Shown piece after piece: positions 21,640-31,297 of a DNA stretch of 64,000 nt. The position numbers and the translations under genes are program-made. The notes under the pieces are model-generated. The model was not told the origin of the DNA. It was given only the letters and a program-made list of their open reading frames with translations, and ran no database searches. Positions within the stretch are counted from its first letter, which is position 1; every line of letters begins with the position of its first letter. The DNA is from Trichomonas vaginalis G3 (lineage: Eukaryota > Parabasalia > Trichomonadida > Trichomonadidae). The stretch lies in NCBI RefSeq assembly GCF_026262505.1, contig NC_067205.1, forward strand, positions 27,668,556 through 27,732,555, read 5' to 3'.

Positions 21640-21750
21640 TATTTTTGGACTGAATTCATTCATAACACCATTAATAAGCTCATAAAATGCTCGTTTTGAG
21701 GTTGAGCCACTTTTGGCTCGACCGTATTCTTTCATCCAAAACTCAATAAA
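21640..21750 (-). pseudogene. Fragment of a second KilA-N-array segment
   Basis: A short coding trace (EFWMKEYGRAKSGSTSK, then AFYELINGVMNEF) lies just upstream of the KilA-N gene. The same peptide follows each short KilA-N frame in the 45-54 kb array. It includes the GAGCCAAAAGTGGCTC hairpin. It marks element 1 as a relative of the source of the array. Confidence 0.55.
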
Positions 21751-21855
21751 CAATTATTGAATAACCCAAAACCATTGACGATAAAATATATTTCTGCAGT
21801 TCATCCATTACTTCATTACCTAATTAATTACAGACATAAAATATATTTAGTTCAT

Positions 21856-23583
21856 TCAATGAACGCGGTACCATGCGAATACAGTCATAAATGGTGGCAT
21901 ATAATCTTTACCCAAGCCTGTTGGATTTGTTGTGAAAGTGTGTGAATGATTTCCTCCTGGTTCAGTTGGTCGAAAAGTCTTTTTTGCCGAATGGTTATAA
22001 TCTGGAGATAAAACGTCATTGCCAGCATAATATTCTGAGTTGTATAATGGGTGGTCTCTTAATGAGTGGCTATGGTCGCCAGAAAAGTTTGTAGTTCCTG
22101 TATGAGTGTGCGGGGGTAAGTTTGCTTCTTTAATTTTCTTCGAACCACCTGTTTGCTTTGAAGAGTTTGCACAATACAAAAACCTGTCAACTATTTGTTC
22201 CCATGCACCAACACCAAACATTACTTGAGGACCTCTTGCATCCATAGATGTATAAATAGAACCCACTGGGTTCATTAAATCAAACATATGAGATATTATA
22301 GGATTGTCTCTTTTGAACTTAAAATATAGTGTAACTATTTCAGGTTTCTTCTGGTTTGTGTCAGAATATTTTTTATAATATAATCTTATGTTTTCAGGGT
22401 AGGTAAAATCTCGACTATAATATTTATTTCTGTCATCTATATAATAATATACTATTCTCGTTTTTTCTATTGCATTATATCTTTTATATCTATAATAATC
22501 TAAATATAATGTTTGCTTTTGTTCATCTGCATGTAGTGTTCCTTCGTCATCTACATAGTCATAATAATATGGTGCTGGAGCTGGGTCAGGCAATGTCATA
22601 TCCGTCATTTCATAAACTCTTAAATATTTCTTTTGTTCGTCTCCATATAAGTTTAAGTAACAGTTGTTGTCTAATGGAACTTTAACTTGTGTGTCATCAT
22701 TCTTTTTATAACTTACATACATTTCATTGTTATTTTTCGGAATGAGTTTACACCGCATACCATTTTTTAAGGAATGTACCAATTGCCCTCTAAAATATTT
22801 ATTTTCTTCATAGACGGAAAAGTCACCAGCAATAGTTTCAATATTTTTAGTTGTTCCTATCAAACTTTGGTATATTTCATTCACATATTCCTTATCCGCT
22901 TTCTTCATTAATTCACTAGTCACATAAGTTTTATCCGCTTTAAGGTCTAAACATTCTGAAACCCATCCTGTATCAGCTTTAGTTTTTAAAATCTTTGATG
23001 TCCATTCATGATACCATTCAACCCTTTCTTTAATTTCATTATCTTTTTCATTAACATATTCCTTATCTGCCTTCTTCATTAATGCACTAGCCACAAGTCC
23101 CTTATCTACCTTCTCCTCTAACTCACTAACCACATATTCCTTATCTGCCTTCTTCATTAACTCACTGTTGACATATTCCTTATCTGCTTTCTTCTCTAAC
23201 TCACTAACCACATATTCCTTATCTGCTTTCTTCATTATGTCATTTAGGAAACCTTTTATGAATTCCTCATTTAAATTAAATCTTCCAATCTTCAAAACTT
23301 TAGGAAATGCATTTAATGCGTAATATCTTTGTTCTTCTGGTGGAATTGATGTTATATCATCCGTTATACCTTTAATTTTAGAATTCATAAATAAAATTTC
23401 TTTTATATTTGATATCACTGCACCACCTTTGCAAACGAATTCGAAATGGTCATTTTTCAATACTATCTCCAAATCTCCATATTTCAACCTTTGCGTTTGT
23501 TCTGCCGTCTTTGAATTATATGCATATAAGGCGTATGTAATGGTCTGTGCCTTAAGTTGCTGTGGTTGCTGTTGTTTAATCAT
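21856..23583 (-). CDS. Fibre-like protein with KADKEYV repeats and collar-like tip, 575 aa
   Basis: Uninterrupted. Residues about 125-260 hold a run of KKADKEYV-type repeats (ELEKKADKEYVNSELM), a pattern typical of trimeric coiled-coil or triple-beta fibres. The C-terminal part has NPVGSIYTSMDARGP (about 438), a W-x-QIVDRFLY box, and histidine pairs (PPHTHTGT, DHSHS, NHSHTF) before YMPPFMTVFAWYRVH. This is the layout of phage tail-collar and short-fibre tip domains, where His pairs bind metal. It is probably a virion attachment protein. Element 2 carries a related gene at 38508-39852 with the same EWYHEWTSKILKTKADTGW segment. The gene looks whole. Confidence 0.8.
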   Translation of the reverse strand: MIKQQQPQQLKAQTITYALYAYNSKTAEQTQRLKYGDLEIVLKNDHFEFVCKGGAVISNIKEILFMNSKIKGITDDITSIPPEEQRYYALNAFPKVLKIGRFNLNEEFIKGFLNDIMKKADKEYVVSELEKKADKEYVNSELMKKADKEYVVSELEEKVDKGLVASALMKKADKEYVNEKDNEIKERVEWYHEWTSKILKTKADTGWVSECLDLKADKTYVTSELMKKADKEYVNEIYQSLIGTTKNIETIAGDFSVYEENKYFRGQLVHSLKNGMRCKLIPKNNNEMYVSYKKNDDTQVKVPLDNNCYLNLYGDEQKKYLRVYEMTDMTLPDPAPAPYYYDYVDDEGTLHADEQKQTLYLDYYRYKRYNAIEKTRIVYYYIDDRNKYYSRDFTYPENIRLYYKKYSDTNQKKPEIVTLYFKFKRDNPIISHMFDLMNPVGSIYTSMDARGPQVMFGVGAWEQIVDRFLYCANSSKQTGGSKKIKEANLPPHTHTGTTNFSGDHSHSLRDHPLYNSEYYAGNDVLSPDYNHSAKKTFRPTEPGGNHSHTFTTNPTGLGKDYMPPFMTVFAWYRVH

Positions 23584-23607
23584 TTATTACGATTTAAAAA
23601 TAAATAT

Positions 23608-24318
23608 TTAATCTGTTATCTCATCAGCTATTTTTTCTATTTGAAATTGCCATAATATTTCATTCATGAATTCTAAATCACAATCAAATAGGTCAGTTAC
23701 TCTAAATTTAATATTTGATAAATCTTTTGAATGAAGAATAAATGAATTCCCGGATAATTGAAACGGATATGATAAAGAAAATATGTTTAAGTTGATGGAT
23801 AAAATGTTTTGTATTGATGGGTAAGAGTTAGGGTCTAATGTTTGATGTGAAAATCTCATTGGGGTATTAACTTTATCACATTTGATTAAAATGAAATTGG
23901 AACCAGTGTCAGAATACAAAACATCCCCAACATCTTTTTCAAAATTTAATATCCCCAACAATGAACGAAGATGAGGAGTACAAAATTTAATTTTCAGCGG
24001 AAATTTAATAAGGTTATTTATTTCATCAAGTTCAAAAAGTTTATCGGGTTTTGATTTAAAATTTTCTTCATACCATATGATAAATGATTCGTTTAAATAA
24101 CTTAAAATCGTGTTAATATCCCATTTCGTTATCACATTATTTATATACATATCATACGTTTTTTCTTGGTCATCTTTAATAAATGATATATAATCTGAAG
24201 GGTCTAAAAGAATGGGATTAAATTTACCACTCACAGAAACGAGAGTAACATTATAAATTCCGCTAACCGTTAAATTTAATTCACAGTTATTATTCGAAAT
24301 AATATTGATAATTGACAT
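23608..24318 (-). CDS. Polinton virion-like protein, 236 aa, beta-rich
   Basis: Uninterrupted. Start at 24318 with a promoter-like motif on the complement (TTTTTAATCGTAATAAAAATG). The protein is rich in alternating hydrophobic residues with no membrane segment. The C-terminus (KFRVTDLFDCDLEFMNEIL then W) resembles the closing strands of jelly-roll minor capsid proteins. Divergent from the gene starting at 24338, with only about 19 bases between start codons. Minor capsid or penton-associated role is inference. Confidence 0.5.
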   Translation of the reverse strand: MSIINIISNNNCELNLTVSGIYNVTLVSVSGKFNPILLDPSDYISFIKDDQEKTYDMYINNVITKWDINTILSYLNESFIIWYEENFKSKPDKLFELDEINNLIKFPLKIKFCTPHLRSLLGILNFEKDVGDVLYSDTGSNFILIKCDKVNTPMRFSHQTLDPNSYPSIQNILSINLNIFSLSYPFQLSGNSFILHSKDLSNIKFRVTDLFDCDLEFMNEILWQFQIEKIADEITD

Positions 24319-24337
24319 TTTTATTACGATTAAAAAT

Positions 24338-24815
24338 ATGGTAAAGCGTTATTTTCCAGTGATAAATAAAACTAGAATAAGATTACCTCAAGAATTCATA
24401 AATTCAACGAATAAGAAATTCATTCATGTTATAAATTTTAGTGTTTTCAGAAAATATGAGTCAATGTCATATTCATCATCGGGTTTATTTTCACTTCATT
24501 CAAATTTAGTTCAATCAAACCATATAATGACCATTTCATAAGATTTTCAGATGGTTTAAAAATGCAATTGATAGATTAAAATATGAACAGATTGACAATA
24601 TCGAATTTTTGGAATTTTGGTTTAAATATCCCGATGGAAAAAAGATTGAAGTTAAAGATAAAGCTGATACTATAACAAAAACAATTACAATGACCGATCC
24701 AGATAGTGGGGAACAAAAAGAAATAAAACAAACGATAGAAACTGGTGAAAGGTCAATTATTATTGATTATGATTCAAAGGATTATTATTCAATAATGTTA
24801 ATGCTTGAATATTAA
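24338..24815 (+). pseudogene. Penton-like jelly-roll protein candidate, broken
   Basis: Coding trace from ATG 24338 to TAA 24815. The end (FLEFWFKYPDGKKIE, then IIIDYDSKDYYSIMLMLEY) has the same shape as the ends of the penton-like proteins of element 2 (DFQVWFTTNG, YDFYLELSFIYNY). It seems broken about once. Its stop overlaps the stop of the convergent gene at 24812 in a shared TTAA. Confidence 0.45.
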
Positions 24816-25477
24816 ATAGTCTTAACAAAGAATTTTTCAAGTGATATTTTATATTCATCAACTATTTTATTATAAATATCATTATAAGTTAAATGTAGTT
24901 CAGTTGTTGTTCCGTTCTTTGATATCTTAATTGTGCTAATATCCTTTATAGGATTTATTTTTGCAACTGTTCCGCAGCATGAAACATCATCATCTATGAA
25001 AAATTGAATCTTAACGTCTGAATCTTGAACATCACAAAGAATGGCGATAATGTGAATTAATGATTCATAAGGTAAAATAATTAAACCGGATTGATCAATT
25101 AAATTTATTATTGAATCATAATTATCAGTTATTATATCACGGTAAATTTTCATTAATTCTGAATTAATGTCTATTTTATATGGCGCATTGCGACTGGAAT
25201 CGTAGATTCCTGGGTTCTCGATGTTTGATGAAAGAGGTGGGGGGTATGTTGGATATGTGGGGATTTCAACGGGTTCATCTTCTTTATTTTGCTCCTCCTC
25301 ATTCTTTGGTAAGTCACGAGTTAATAAATTTGGTTGAGTTGCTGACCTTGTTAATTCGGGGCTAACATTAACTTTAACATTTTGAATAATTCGTGATTTA
25401 TCATCATTTACGTTATAACCAACCGTAATCTCTGCTTTTGCGTTAGTGTTCTTTTGACTAGTGAAACGCCTTCTCAT
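24812..25477 (-). CDS. Polinton protein of unknown function, 221 aa
   Basis: Uninterrupted. The N-terminus is basic (MRRRFTSQK). A Pro/Tyr-rich linker (PVEIPTYPTYPPPL) sits near residues 70-85, then a helical region (SELMKIYRDIITDNYDSIINL) and a mixed C-terminus. The arrangement of disordered linker and folded C-terminus suggests a virion or assembly protein. No family is recognised. The complement of 25478-25505 holds the promoter motif. Confidence 0.5.
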   Translation of the reverse strand: MRRRFTSQKNTNAKAEITVGYNVNDDKSRIIQNVKVNVSPELTRSATQPNLLTRDLPKNEEEQNKEDEPVEIPTYPTYPPPLSSNIENPGIYDSSRNAPYKIDINSELMKIYRDIITDNYDSIINLIDQSGLIILPYESLIHIIAILCDVQDSDVKIQFFIDDDVSCCGTVAKINPIKDISTIKISKNGTTTELHLTYNDIYNKIVDEYKISLEKFFVKTI

Positions 25478-25560
25478 TTATAATTGAATAAAAAAAGAAA
25501 AATATATTTAAAGTTTTATTTAGTTGTTACGGTAATATCCCAAGGTTCATCATTGTTTGC

Positions 25561-26460
25561 TTATACTTTCTTTGTAACTGCACCAATTATGTTATTGATT
25601 ATGCTTTGAGTTTCTTCCAGTCTTATTTTATCATTTACAATATCTTTAATCATTTCATTACATGCATTCTTAAAACCATCTGATTTTTCTAATTTACGTC
25701 TATCACTTTCTTTAATTAAATCGAAGTTATAACCTTGTTGAGAATAAAGTGGTTTCTTTATCAATTCCTTGAACGCTTCTGAAAGTGAAGATGAAGAAAT
25801 TCTTGCCACTTGAATTGGTTTAAATTCTGCTTTCATTGCTTCTTTCTGTTCATTGAACACTGGATCGAATAAAGCAACTTTAAAGAATTTCTTAGCTGGA
25901 ATTTCAGGTCTCAAATTTGCATATTGACCATCAAACTGATTAACATATCGTGGTAATCCATCCGGTCCTTCTTCAATAGCATTTAATTCTTCATTGAAAT
26001 AAGAATATGGATTATGACGGTATGAATTAATTGGACCATTTTCACCTTCTCCAATGTATTGTTTAACAGCTTTTCCATTTTCATCAAATTGCATAGGATA
26101 ACGTTCATTATATGCTTTACGTTTAGGATAATCAGATACAGTTAATTTATAACCATTTATGACTTTAATATTACCTTGACCATCAGTAACGAAAACTTCA
26201 TTTATACCATCAGGTTTTCCATTTGGACCCGTAATGTCTGCTTCGTGTGCTTCCCAATTTGGACCATGACGTTTGGCATATGCTTGAGCTTCTGGTAATG
26301 TTAAAACGTTTCTCATTTGTTTTACATCCTTTTGAAGACCAGCAACAATATGAACTAATTCTTTCATTCCGTCTGGAACTTTCATAGTTCTATTATATGC
26401 ACCCTTTTTGTTTGTCCCTTGTTTTAATGGAACCTGTAGAAGATTTGCTATTTCTGTCAT
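25561..26460 (-). CDS. Conserved Polinton structural-type protein, 299 aa
   Basis: Uninterrupted. Residues about 60-110 have an aspartate/glycine pattern ([20 protein letters not shown], then [11 protein letters not shown]) followed by [15 protein letters not shown] associate this style with trichomonad Maverick proteins of unknown function, but this is memory and was not checked. No transmembrane segment. It sits between the packaging ATPase and the 221-aa protein on the same strand with the shared promoter motif, so a late, virion-related role is likely. Confidence 0.55.
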   Translation of the reverse strand: MTEIANLLQVPLKQGTNKKGAYNRTMKVPDGMKELVHIVAGLQKDVKQMRNVLTLPEAQAYAKRHGPNWEAHEADITGPNGKPDGINEVFVTDGQGNIKVINGYKLTVSDYPKRKAYNERYPMQFDENGKAVKQYIGEGENGPINSYRHNPYSYFNEELNAIEEGPDGLPRYVNQFDGQYANLRPEIPAKKFFKVALFDPVFNEQKEAMKAEFKPIQVARISSSSLSEAFKELIKKPLYSQQGYNFDLIKESDRRKLEKSDGFKNACNEMIKDIVNDKIRLEETQSIINNIIGAVTKKV

Positions 26461-26500
26461 GTTTAATTATAAATAAAAAATAAAAATTAATTATAAAAAG

Positions 26501-27315
26501 TTAATCAAATTTAACACCTCCTTTATTTAAATCAACTATTATTTTTCCATGTTCACCTAATTGCTGATATTGTGTGTAAAGTTCATTAATGCTCATTGGT
26601 AAATTCACTTGATAAAGCATAACGTTCAACTGTTGACGACTAAAACCACTGAAAATGAAAAGGGTTGATAGATTTGATTTAATGTTTGTGCTTAATGCTT
26701 TGAAGTATTGAACAGCCATGAAGAATGAACACTGAATGTGTCGACATTGAGTTAATAATTGATTAAAATATGATTTCTCATTAGTTATTAGTTTTGATTT
26801 CACCGCATCATCTAGAAAAATTAGTGAATGCAAAAATTCTCTATCAAAATTTGAAATAGAAAGTGTTTCAAATAATTCATCCCGTTGTTTATCAATAATT
26901 TTATCCTCTAATCCTTGCTTCTTGATTGTATTATATAATTCTTTATACATTAAAAAGTTTTTTAAATAATCTTCTGCTTCTTCTTGTGATAAATAAATAA
27001 TTGGAATTTTGATTAAATGCTTTAAAGATTCAAATGTATCATCTGAAGGTGAACCTGAACGTTGATATAAATTAACACGTGTGAATAGGGGGAAGTGTTA
27101 GCAATAATGATAATTTGTTTTAATATCGTTAATGTTTTACCTTTATTTTGTTTACCAATTGCTGCAGTGATTGAATTTAAGTAACATTCAGAATATGGAA
27201 TTTTCATTAATTTTTCCTTAGATAGAGCATTTCTATTATCACTCAATGCTTCATTAATCATATCATCTACGTATGTATTATATACTCCCGCTAATTCTTC
27301 AGAATTGAAATCCAT
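26501..27315 (-). pseudogene. Polinton packaging ATPase (FtsK/HerA type), broken
   Basis: Walker A is AAIGKQNKGKTLT near the start of the gene (about 27130-27170). A Walker B-like LIFLDDAV lies near 26810-26835, followed by QLLTQCRHIQCSFFMAVQY and a C-terminal NVMLYQVN-type segment, as in A32-like genome-packaging ATPases of Polintons and virophages. It would pump DNA into capsids. The gene looks broken about once or twice. It is adjacent to the capsid gene, as usual in this family. Confidence 0.78.
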
Positions 27316-27339
27316 TTAATCAAAAATAAATTTATAATT

Positions 27340-28976
27340 TTAAACATTTCTATTCATCAATATTTCATCATATGAACTTCTATACTGTGGTGGTGTACCT
27401 GTTGGTGATATTTCAAACCTTCATCCGGTGTCCATGTCCAATACGTAGTCCTAGTAAACCAAACCTGAGGAGGATTTGTCACCTTTGAACAGTAAGTGTC
27501 ATTTTTCACACTGAATGATTGGATAAGCTTTCACTTGTACTGTAACTTGTGAGTTGAAAGTTTCTAATCCATCAAAGAATATACCCGCTCCATCACGTTG
27601 AACTGGAATAGTGCATAAGAATGAAGTTTGGTCTTTCCATGTTTAATGGCTTGCCATCATCATCATTCAGTGGTCTAGTTAATGAGTCCTCGTATTCTTC
27701 CGTGCATTCATTCACTCCATCTAAATCAGAAGCTTGAAGCATACGTGTAAAGAATATGTCGCCCACTGTGGTCATCGCTTGATCGGGGAAGTTTCTGGAA
27801 TCTATAGTGACCTGAAGACCTCGAAGCATTGAATTTTCTAAAACTGTTCTTTGCATTGCATTCTTCGGAAATGCTAACACAACATCTGTAACATTATGAA
27901 GAGCGTATGAGAAATCTGAGCTAATACCTTCAGGAGTGATGCAACCTCCATTTAGTGAACGAACGTCAATATGTTGAGCTGGAATCATGAATGGATCTTC
28001 CTTACTAAATAAACGTGGTATTGCTTTAACTGATTCTTCAATTAAACCGTATCCTGGTGTAATGCATTTATCCTCTAAAACTTCCATCTTTGTGCATGAA
28101 ATAATAACGTCATCAACTGTTGCGTCAGCAGATGTAGCGGCTAAGCTTGTAATTAATTTGGCAGGAAGTCCGATTTGTTGGAATTTGCGATCATATTTAT
28201 AAACATGATTCATAATCTTTTCATAATTTTCATCAGTTATCTTTTCATAAACGTAATTTTGTAAATCAGCAACTCTTAACGGGTCAACCTGACAAAATAC
28301 TAAAGTATCCCTGAAAACATAATATTTAAGAATGATTTCACCAAATGATTTAGGGTAATCATCGAACGCCTGAAATGCTAACAAATCATTTACCGGAATA
28401 ATCATATCAAAAGTGATATTAACTTCTTCATTTGCTTTCTTGAAAACTTCTGAAGGGTCAATATATTTACCACATACTGAGTTATCATATTTTTGAACAA
28501 TTATTATATAACGAATGAACAAACTTTTTAACTTTCCTTTCTGATTTTGGTTTATATGTTGCAAATGCGAAAGATTCACGGGCGCAATCCATTTGAAGAT
28601 AACCCATCACCTCTTTCGGTTTCTACTTCTAATTGTTTAAAGCTTTGATTTGATGATTTGTAACCAACGAATAAACGCATGCATTTAAAAGCGGCATCAC
28701 ATGTGAAAGCTTTATTTGAAACTAGAGTTGCTTTAACTTTGCGTTTAATATATGTGTCACCTAATTGGTTCACATCATGAGCCGGATTTGTAATTCTTAA
28801 ATGAGTTTGTTTATCATCAAAAATATGGAGTATCAGAGTCATAGCATGAACTTTCAAGTTCTCTATAATATCTTCTACCGTCATTCTTTGCGAATATTTC
28901 ATTTATCTTTTCGAATGAATGAAACACATTTCCATTAATCGGTTTAGTGTTTGGCACCAAATAGTTAGTCGTCATT
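27340..28976 (-). pseudogene. Major capsid protein candidate (double jelly-roll), broken
   Basis: A start at 28976 (MTTNYLVPNTKPINGNVF) follows a promoter-like motif and the coding trace runs to TAA at 27340. The length of about 540 codons fits Polinton major capsid proteins. Recognisable parts include the mid-gene VNLSHLQ and FPKNAMQRTVLEN segments and a C-terminal DGAGIFFDGLETFNSQVTVQ segment resembling the closing strands of the second jelly-roll. The position next to the ATPase agrees. It looks broken in about three places. The assignment rests on context and pattern, not on a search. Confidence 0.62.
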
Positions 28977-29044
28977 TATTATTAAATAAAAAATCAAAAT
29001 TAAAAGATGAAAATGAATTTTTAATTTTAATGAAATAATCAACT

Positions 29045-29260
29045 ATGGCGGCAGGATTCTTTAAAAAATTATGGGATAAAGTAAAAAGAGGAGCGCATAA
29101 AGTTTGGGAAACAATGAAGAAAGGAGCAAATTGGATATTTAAGAATAAAGAAGCAATTAGTGACATTGCTGAATCAATAACACCAAAAGCTGCCCCAATA
29201 AGAGAAATATTAAATAAAGGAGAAAAAGTTTATCAAAGACTACAACCAATACTAAGATAA
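29045..29260 (+). CDS. Small basic amphipathic protein, 71 aa
   Basis: Starts MAAGFFKKLWDKVKRG and continues with a basic amphipathic helix. The first 11 residues are identical to those of the divergent-facing gene at 29285-29521, and about 33 bases are an exact inverted repeat. Small proteins with an MGFF or MAAGFFKKLW-like start recur in Polintons and resemble membrane-active minor capsid peptides such as adenovirus protein VI. That role is inference. Confidence 0.6.
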   Translation: MAAGFFKKLWDKVKRGAHKVWETMKKGANWIFKNKEAISDIAESITPKAAPIREILNKGEKVYQRLQPILR

Positions 29261-29284
29261 AAATAATATTTATTTATTTTTCCA

Positions 29285-29521
29285 CTATCTACCTCCTATT
29301 TTATTAAGTATTCCTTCAGCAATTCCACCAATTGCGTTACCCGCTTGTGCTCCCATTGCCGGATTACCTGCTTTAGTACCTAATACTCCACCTATGATAG
29401 TTCCTGCCGTTTTCGCTACTGGTGCCAAAAAGTTTGCAACAGGTTTAATAACCTTTTTATAAACCCAACCTGCAGCTTTCTTAATTCCATCCCATAATTT
29501 TTTAAAGAATCCTGCCGCCAT
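29285..29521 (-). CDS. Small amphipathic, glycine-rich protein, 78 aa
   Basis: Starts MAAGFFKKLWDGIKKAAGW and ends in a glycine/alanine-rich hydrophobic half (TAGTIIGGVLGTKAG, GNAIGGIAEGILNKIGG) that could insert into membrane. It converges tail to tail with the 71-aa gene, 24 bases apart. It is probably a minor virion protein, by analogy only. Confidence 0.6.
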   Translation of the reverse strand: MAAGFFKKLWDGIKKAAGWVYKKVIKPVANFLAPVAKTAGTIIGGVLGTKAGNPAMGAQAGNAIGGIAEGILNKIGGR

Positions 29522-29587
29522 TTCTGATTTAATATTAATTAAAAAATATATTTCATCACTTATATTCTAATTTTTATTTAATGATAA

Positions 29588-29966
29588 ATGAAACCGATTT
29601 TAAAAATAAATGAAACAGAGGAGGAAGAAATAAATGAAAGTGAAAATGTTCAACAAAAAATAAACGTTGTTAAACCAATTACTGAAATAAAAATTTTTTC
29701 ATCTTTGAGAATTTAATGACTATTATGCTAACAATAAAAAATTATTTGAAGAATTGACAACATGTAAATTGAATAAAATGTTTAAAGTTGATGGATTCAA
29801 AATTTCAAAAATAAAAGGAGTGGTTAGTTTGAAATCTATTCCTCAATCAAGAATCACCTCATTAATGAAAATAGATGATTTAACAAAAAGAATAGAAATT
29901 ATTGAAGAAAGAATGAATCAAATAATTGATTTCATAAATCATGACTCGTTGAGCCCGGGTCCTTAA
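29588..29966 (+). pseudogene. Small Polinton gene with coiled coil, broken
   Basis: ATG 29588 follows TTTTTATTTAATGATAA, the same leader as the gene at 10236. The coding trace has an acidic start (INETEEEEINESENVQQ) and a C-terminal coiled coil (LTKRIEIIEERMNQIIDFI). About one break. Its stop overlaps the stop of the convergent gene in a shared TTAA. Confidence 0.45.
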
Positions 29967-30442
29967 AATCCATCACTGAGTTCAAGGTTATATTCATCAA
30001 ATATTTCATTATTAAATGCAACTTCTGCTAGTTTATTTATTTTTTCAATACGATCATTTGAAAGTCTATCGTTTAATTTTTTTCTGAAGTTTTTCATTTT
30101 CTAGTTCTGAAACTTTATTTGGATGATATTTAAACCCGTTAAATTCTTTTTCCTCAGTTTTGATCATTAATTTACAAAGAACTTTTGTGGTTGGAATTCG
30201 TTTAAACCATTTATCATTAATATTTGTTATAAATTCAATATTCGGAATTAATTCCCAAATTTTTGCATTTTCAATTAATTTATTATCAAATGCAAAAGCA
30301 TATTTTTAATATTAAACTTACCTTTATAATATAAACTTTCTACATAATCATCGAAATAAACATCTACTTGTTTAACATTTTCAAGAATTGGTGAAAGAGC
30401 ATCCATTAATTGATTGACGGTTACGAATCTTGATCTACTCAT
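29963..30442 (-). pseudogene. Polinton gene of unknown function, broken
   Basis: Start at 30442 (MSRSRFVTVNQLMDALSPIL) with a leader lying in the internal inverted repeat. The C-terminal trace includes WELIPNIEFITNINDKWFKR and ends ELSDGF. About one or two breaks. No family is recognised. Confidence 0.45.
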
Positions 30443-30455
30443 TTTCATACGAATT

Positions 30456-30539
30456 AAAAATAAATTATTCAAAAATGTAAGACATGAATTTCTAATTTCT
30501 TTCATTCATGAAAATAATTATTTCTAATTTCTTTTACTC
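30456..30539 (-). repeat. Internal inverted repeat, right arm
   Basis: Reverse complement of 10136-10222 with one 3-base gap. It spans the leader of the gene starting at 30442 and the end of the 35-aa frame. Confidence 0.8.
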
Positions 30540-30609
30540 GTTTATGACTCCATTGATTCCATTCAGGATTTAAACAATGTTTAATTAATCGCGGAATATC
30601 TGACATCAT
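30502..30609 (-). CDS. 35-aa frame ending like the 126-aa gene
   Basis: ATG at 30607-30609, stop at 30502-30504. The peptide ends VKEIRNNYFHE, identical to the end of the protein at 9793-10173, because its 3' half is the inverted repeat. Its 5' half is different sequence. It is probably a remnant or product of terminal rearrangement. Confidence 0.35.
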   Translation of the reverse strand: MMSDIPRLIKHCLNPEWNQWSHKRVKEIRNNYFHE

Positions 30610-30814
30610 CTATATATAGCTTCTTTTATAAAAGATAAAAAATAAATTATTTTAATGGTTTATTTTTTAAAAAATTTTATTTTTTATTTCATTATGTATG
30701 GGTTGAGTGTAAATGTCTTACAATTTTGAAAATTTTTTAAATCTTGATTTATTCAAAAACGTAAGAATAAAAACCGTAAGAATCATACATTTTTTTACTT
30801 CATATGTTAAAAAA
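30610..30814. other. Subterminal AT-rich region of Polinton 1
   Basis: Non-coding. It carries spaced GTAAGAAT words (near 30769-30785) related to the GTAAGAATTC word in the terminal repeat. Confidence 0.45.
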
Positions 30815-30893
30815 AATGATACAAAATCGTTCAATATTGTATGAATTCTTACGTTTACAAAAAATGTCACATAACCCATCATATCCTACTACT
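30815..30893 (-). repeat. Polinton 1 right terminal inverted repeat
   Basis: Reverse complement is identical to 9666-9744. It ends CCTACTACT and is followed directly by AGATTC. Confidence 0.92.
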
Positions 30894-30899
30894 AGATTC
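30894..30899. repeat. Right target-site duplication AGATTC
   Basis: Matches 9660-9665 exactly. Confidence 0.9.
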
Positions 30900-31297
30900 A
30901 GATGCAAAAACGCTGAATAATTTCCTATTGGAAGCTATTTTACATAGAATACTAGGTTAAAATTTTAGATGAGTAATGCCTTTCTCTGAGGAAAATGCTG
31001 TGTCAAATGTTTCCTTGTATATATACAATTTCAAAAGACAATCTAAAGATGTATGCCCACTAAAGTTTATTGGATCAACTTAACTATTCATTATAAGAAA
31101 TTCTTGTCCTAGTCATGCATGACGCAAAGTGACGCCGAAAACCATCCCACCCCATAAATTACATTGCCAGATTTTTTACAAGATTATCTTTTCCCAAAAA
31201 AATAATCTTTCCCAGATTTTAGGTATATCAATCAGAAACAGTCATCTTAATTCATTATGTTTTATTAAAAAAAGTTTTGAAATAAACTTTTTATTGA
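30900..31297. other. Intergenic, host
   Basis: AT-rich sequence with no supported gene, repeat or RNA. It holds the 3' flank of the membrane-protein gene. Confidence 0.5.

Larger units (their letters stand above)
9666..30893. mobile_element. Polinton/Maverick element 1, full length, 21.2 kb
   Basis: The element is bounded by inverted repeats starting AGTAGTAGG, the AGT terminus usual for Polintons, and by a 6-base target duplication. It carries the hallmark set: protein-primed-type DNA polymerase B, retroviral-type integrase, FtsK/HerA-like packaging ATPase and a major capsid candidate. It also has a primase-helicase, a KilA-N protein, a fibre protein and small virion-like proteins. Genes on the left run rightward and most of those on the right run leftward. 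The terminal repeats are identical over 79 bases and the duplication is perfect, so the insertion looks young. Several genes are uninterrupted and others are broken, with roughly a dozen or more breaks in total. Some of these may be sequencing errors rather than decay. Confidence 0.92.
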
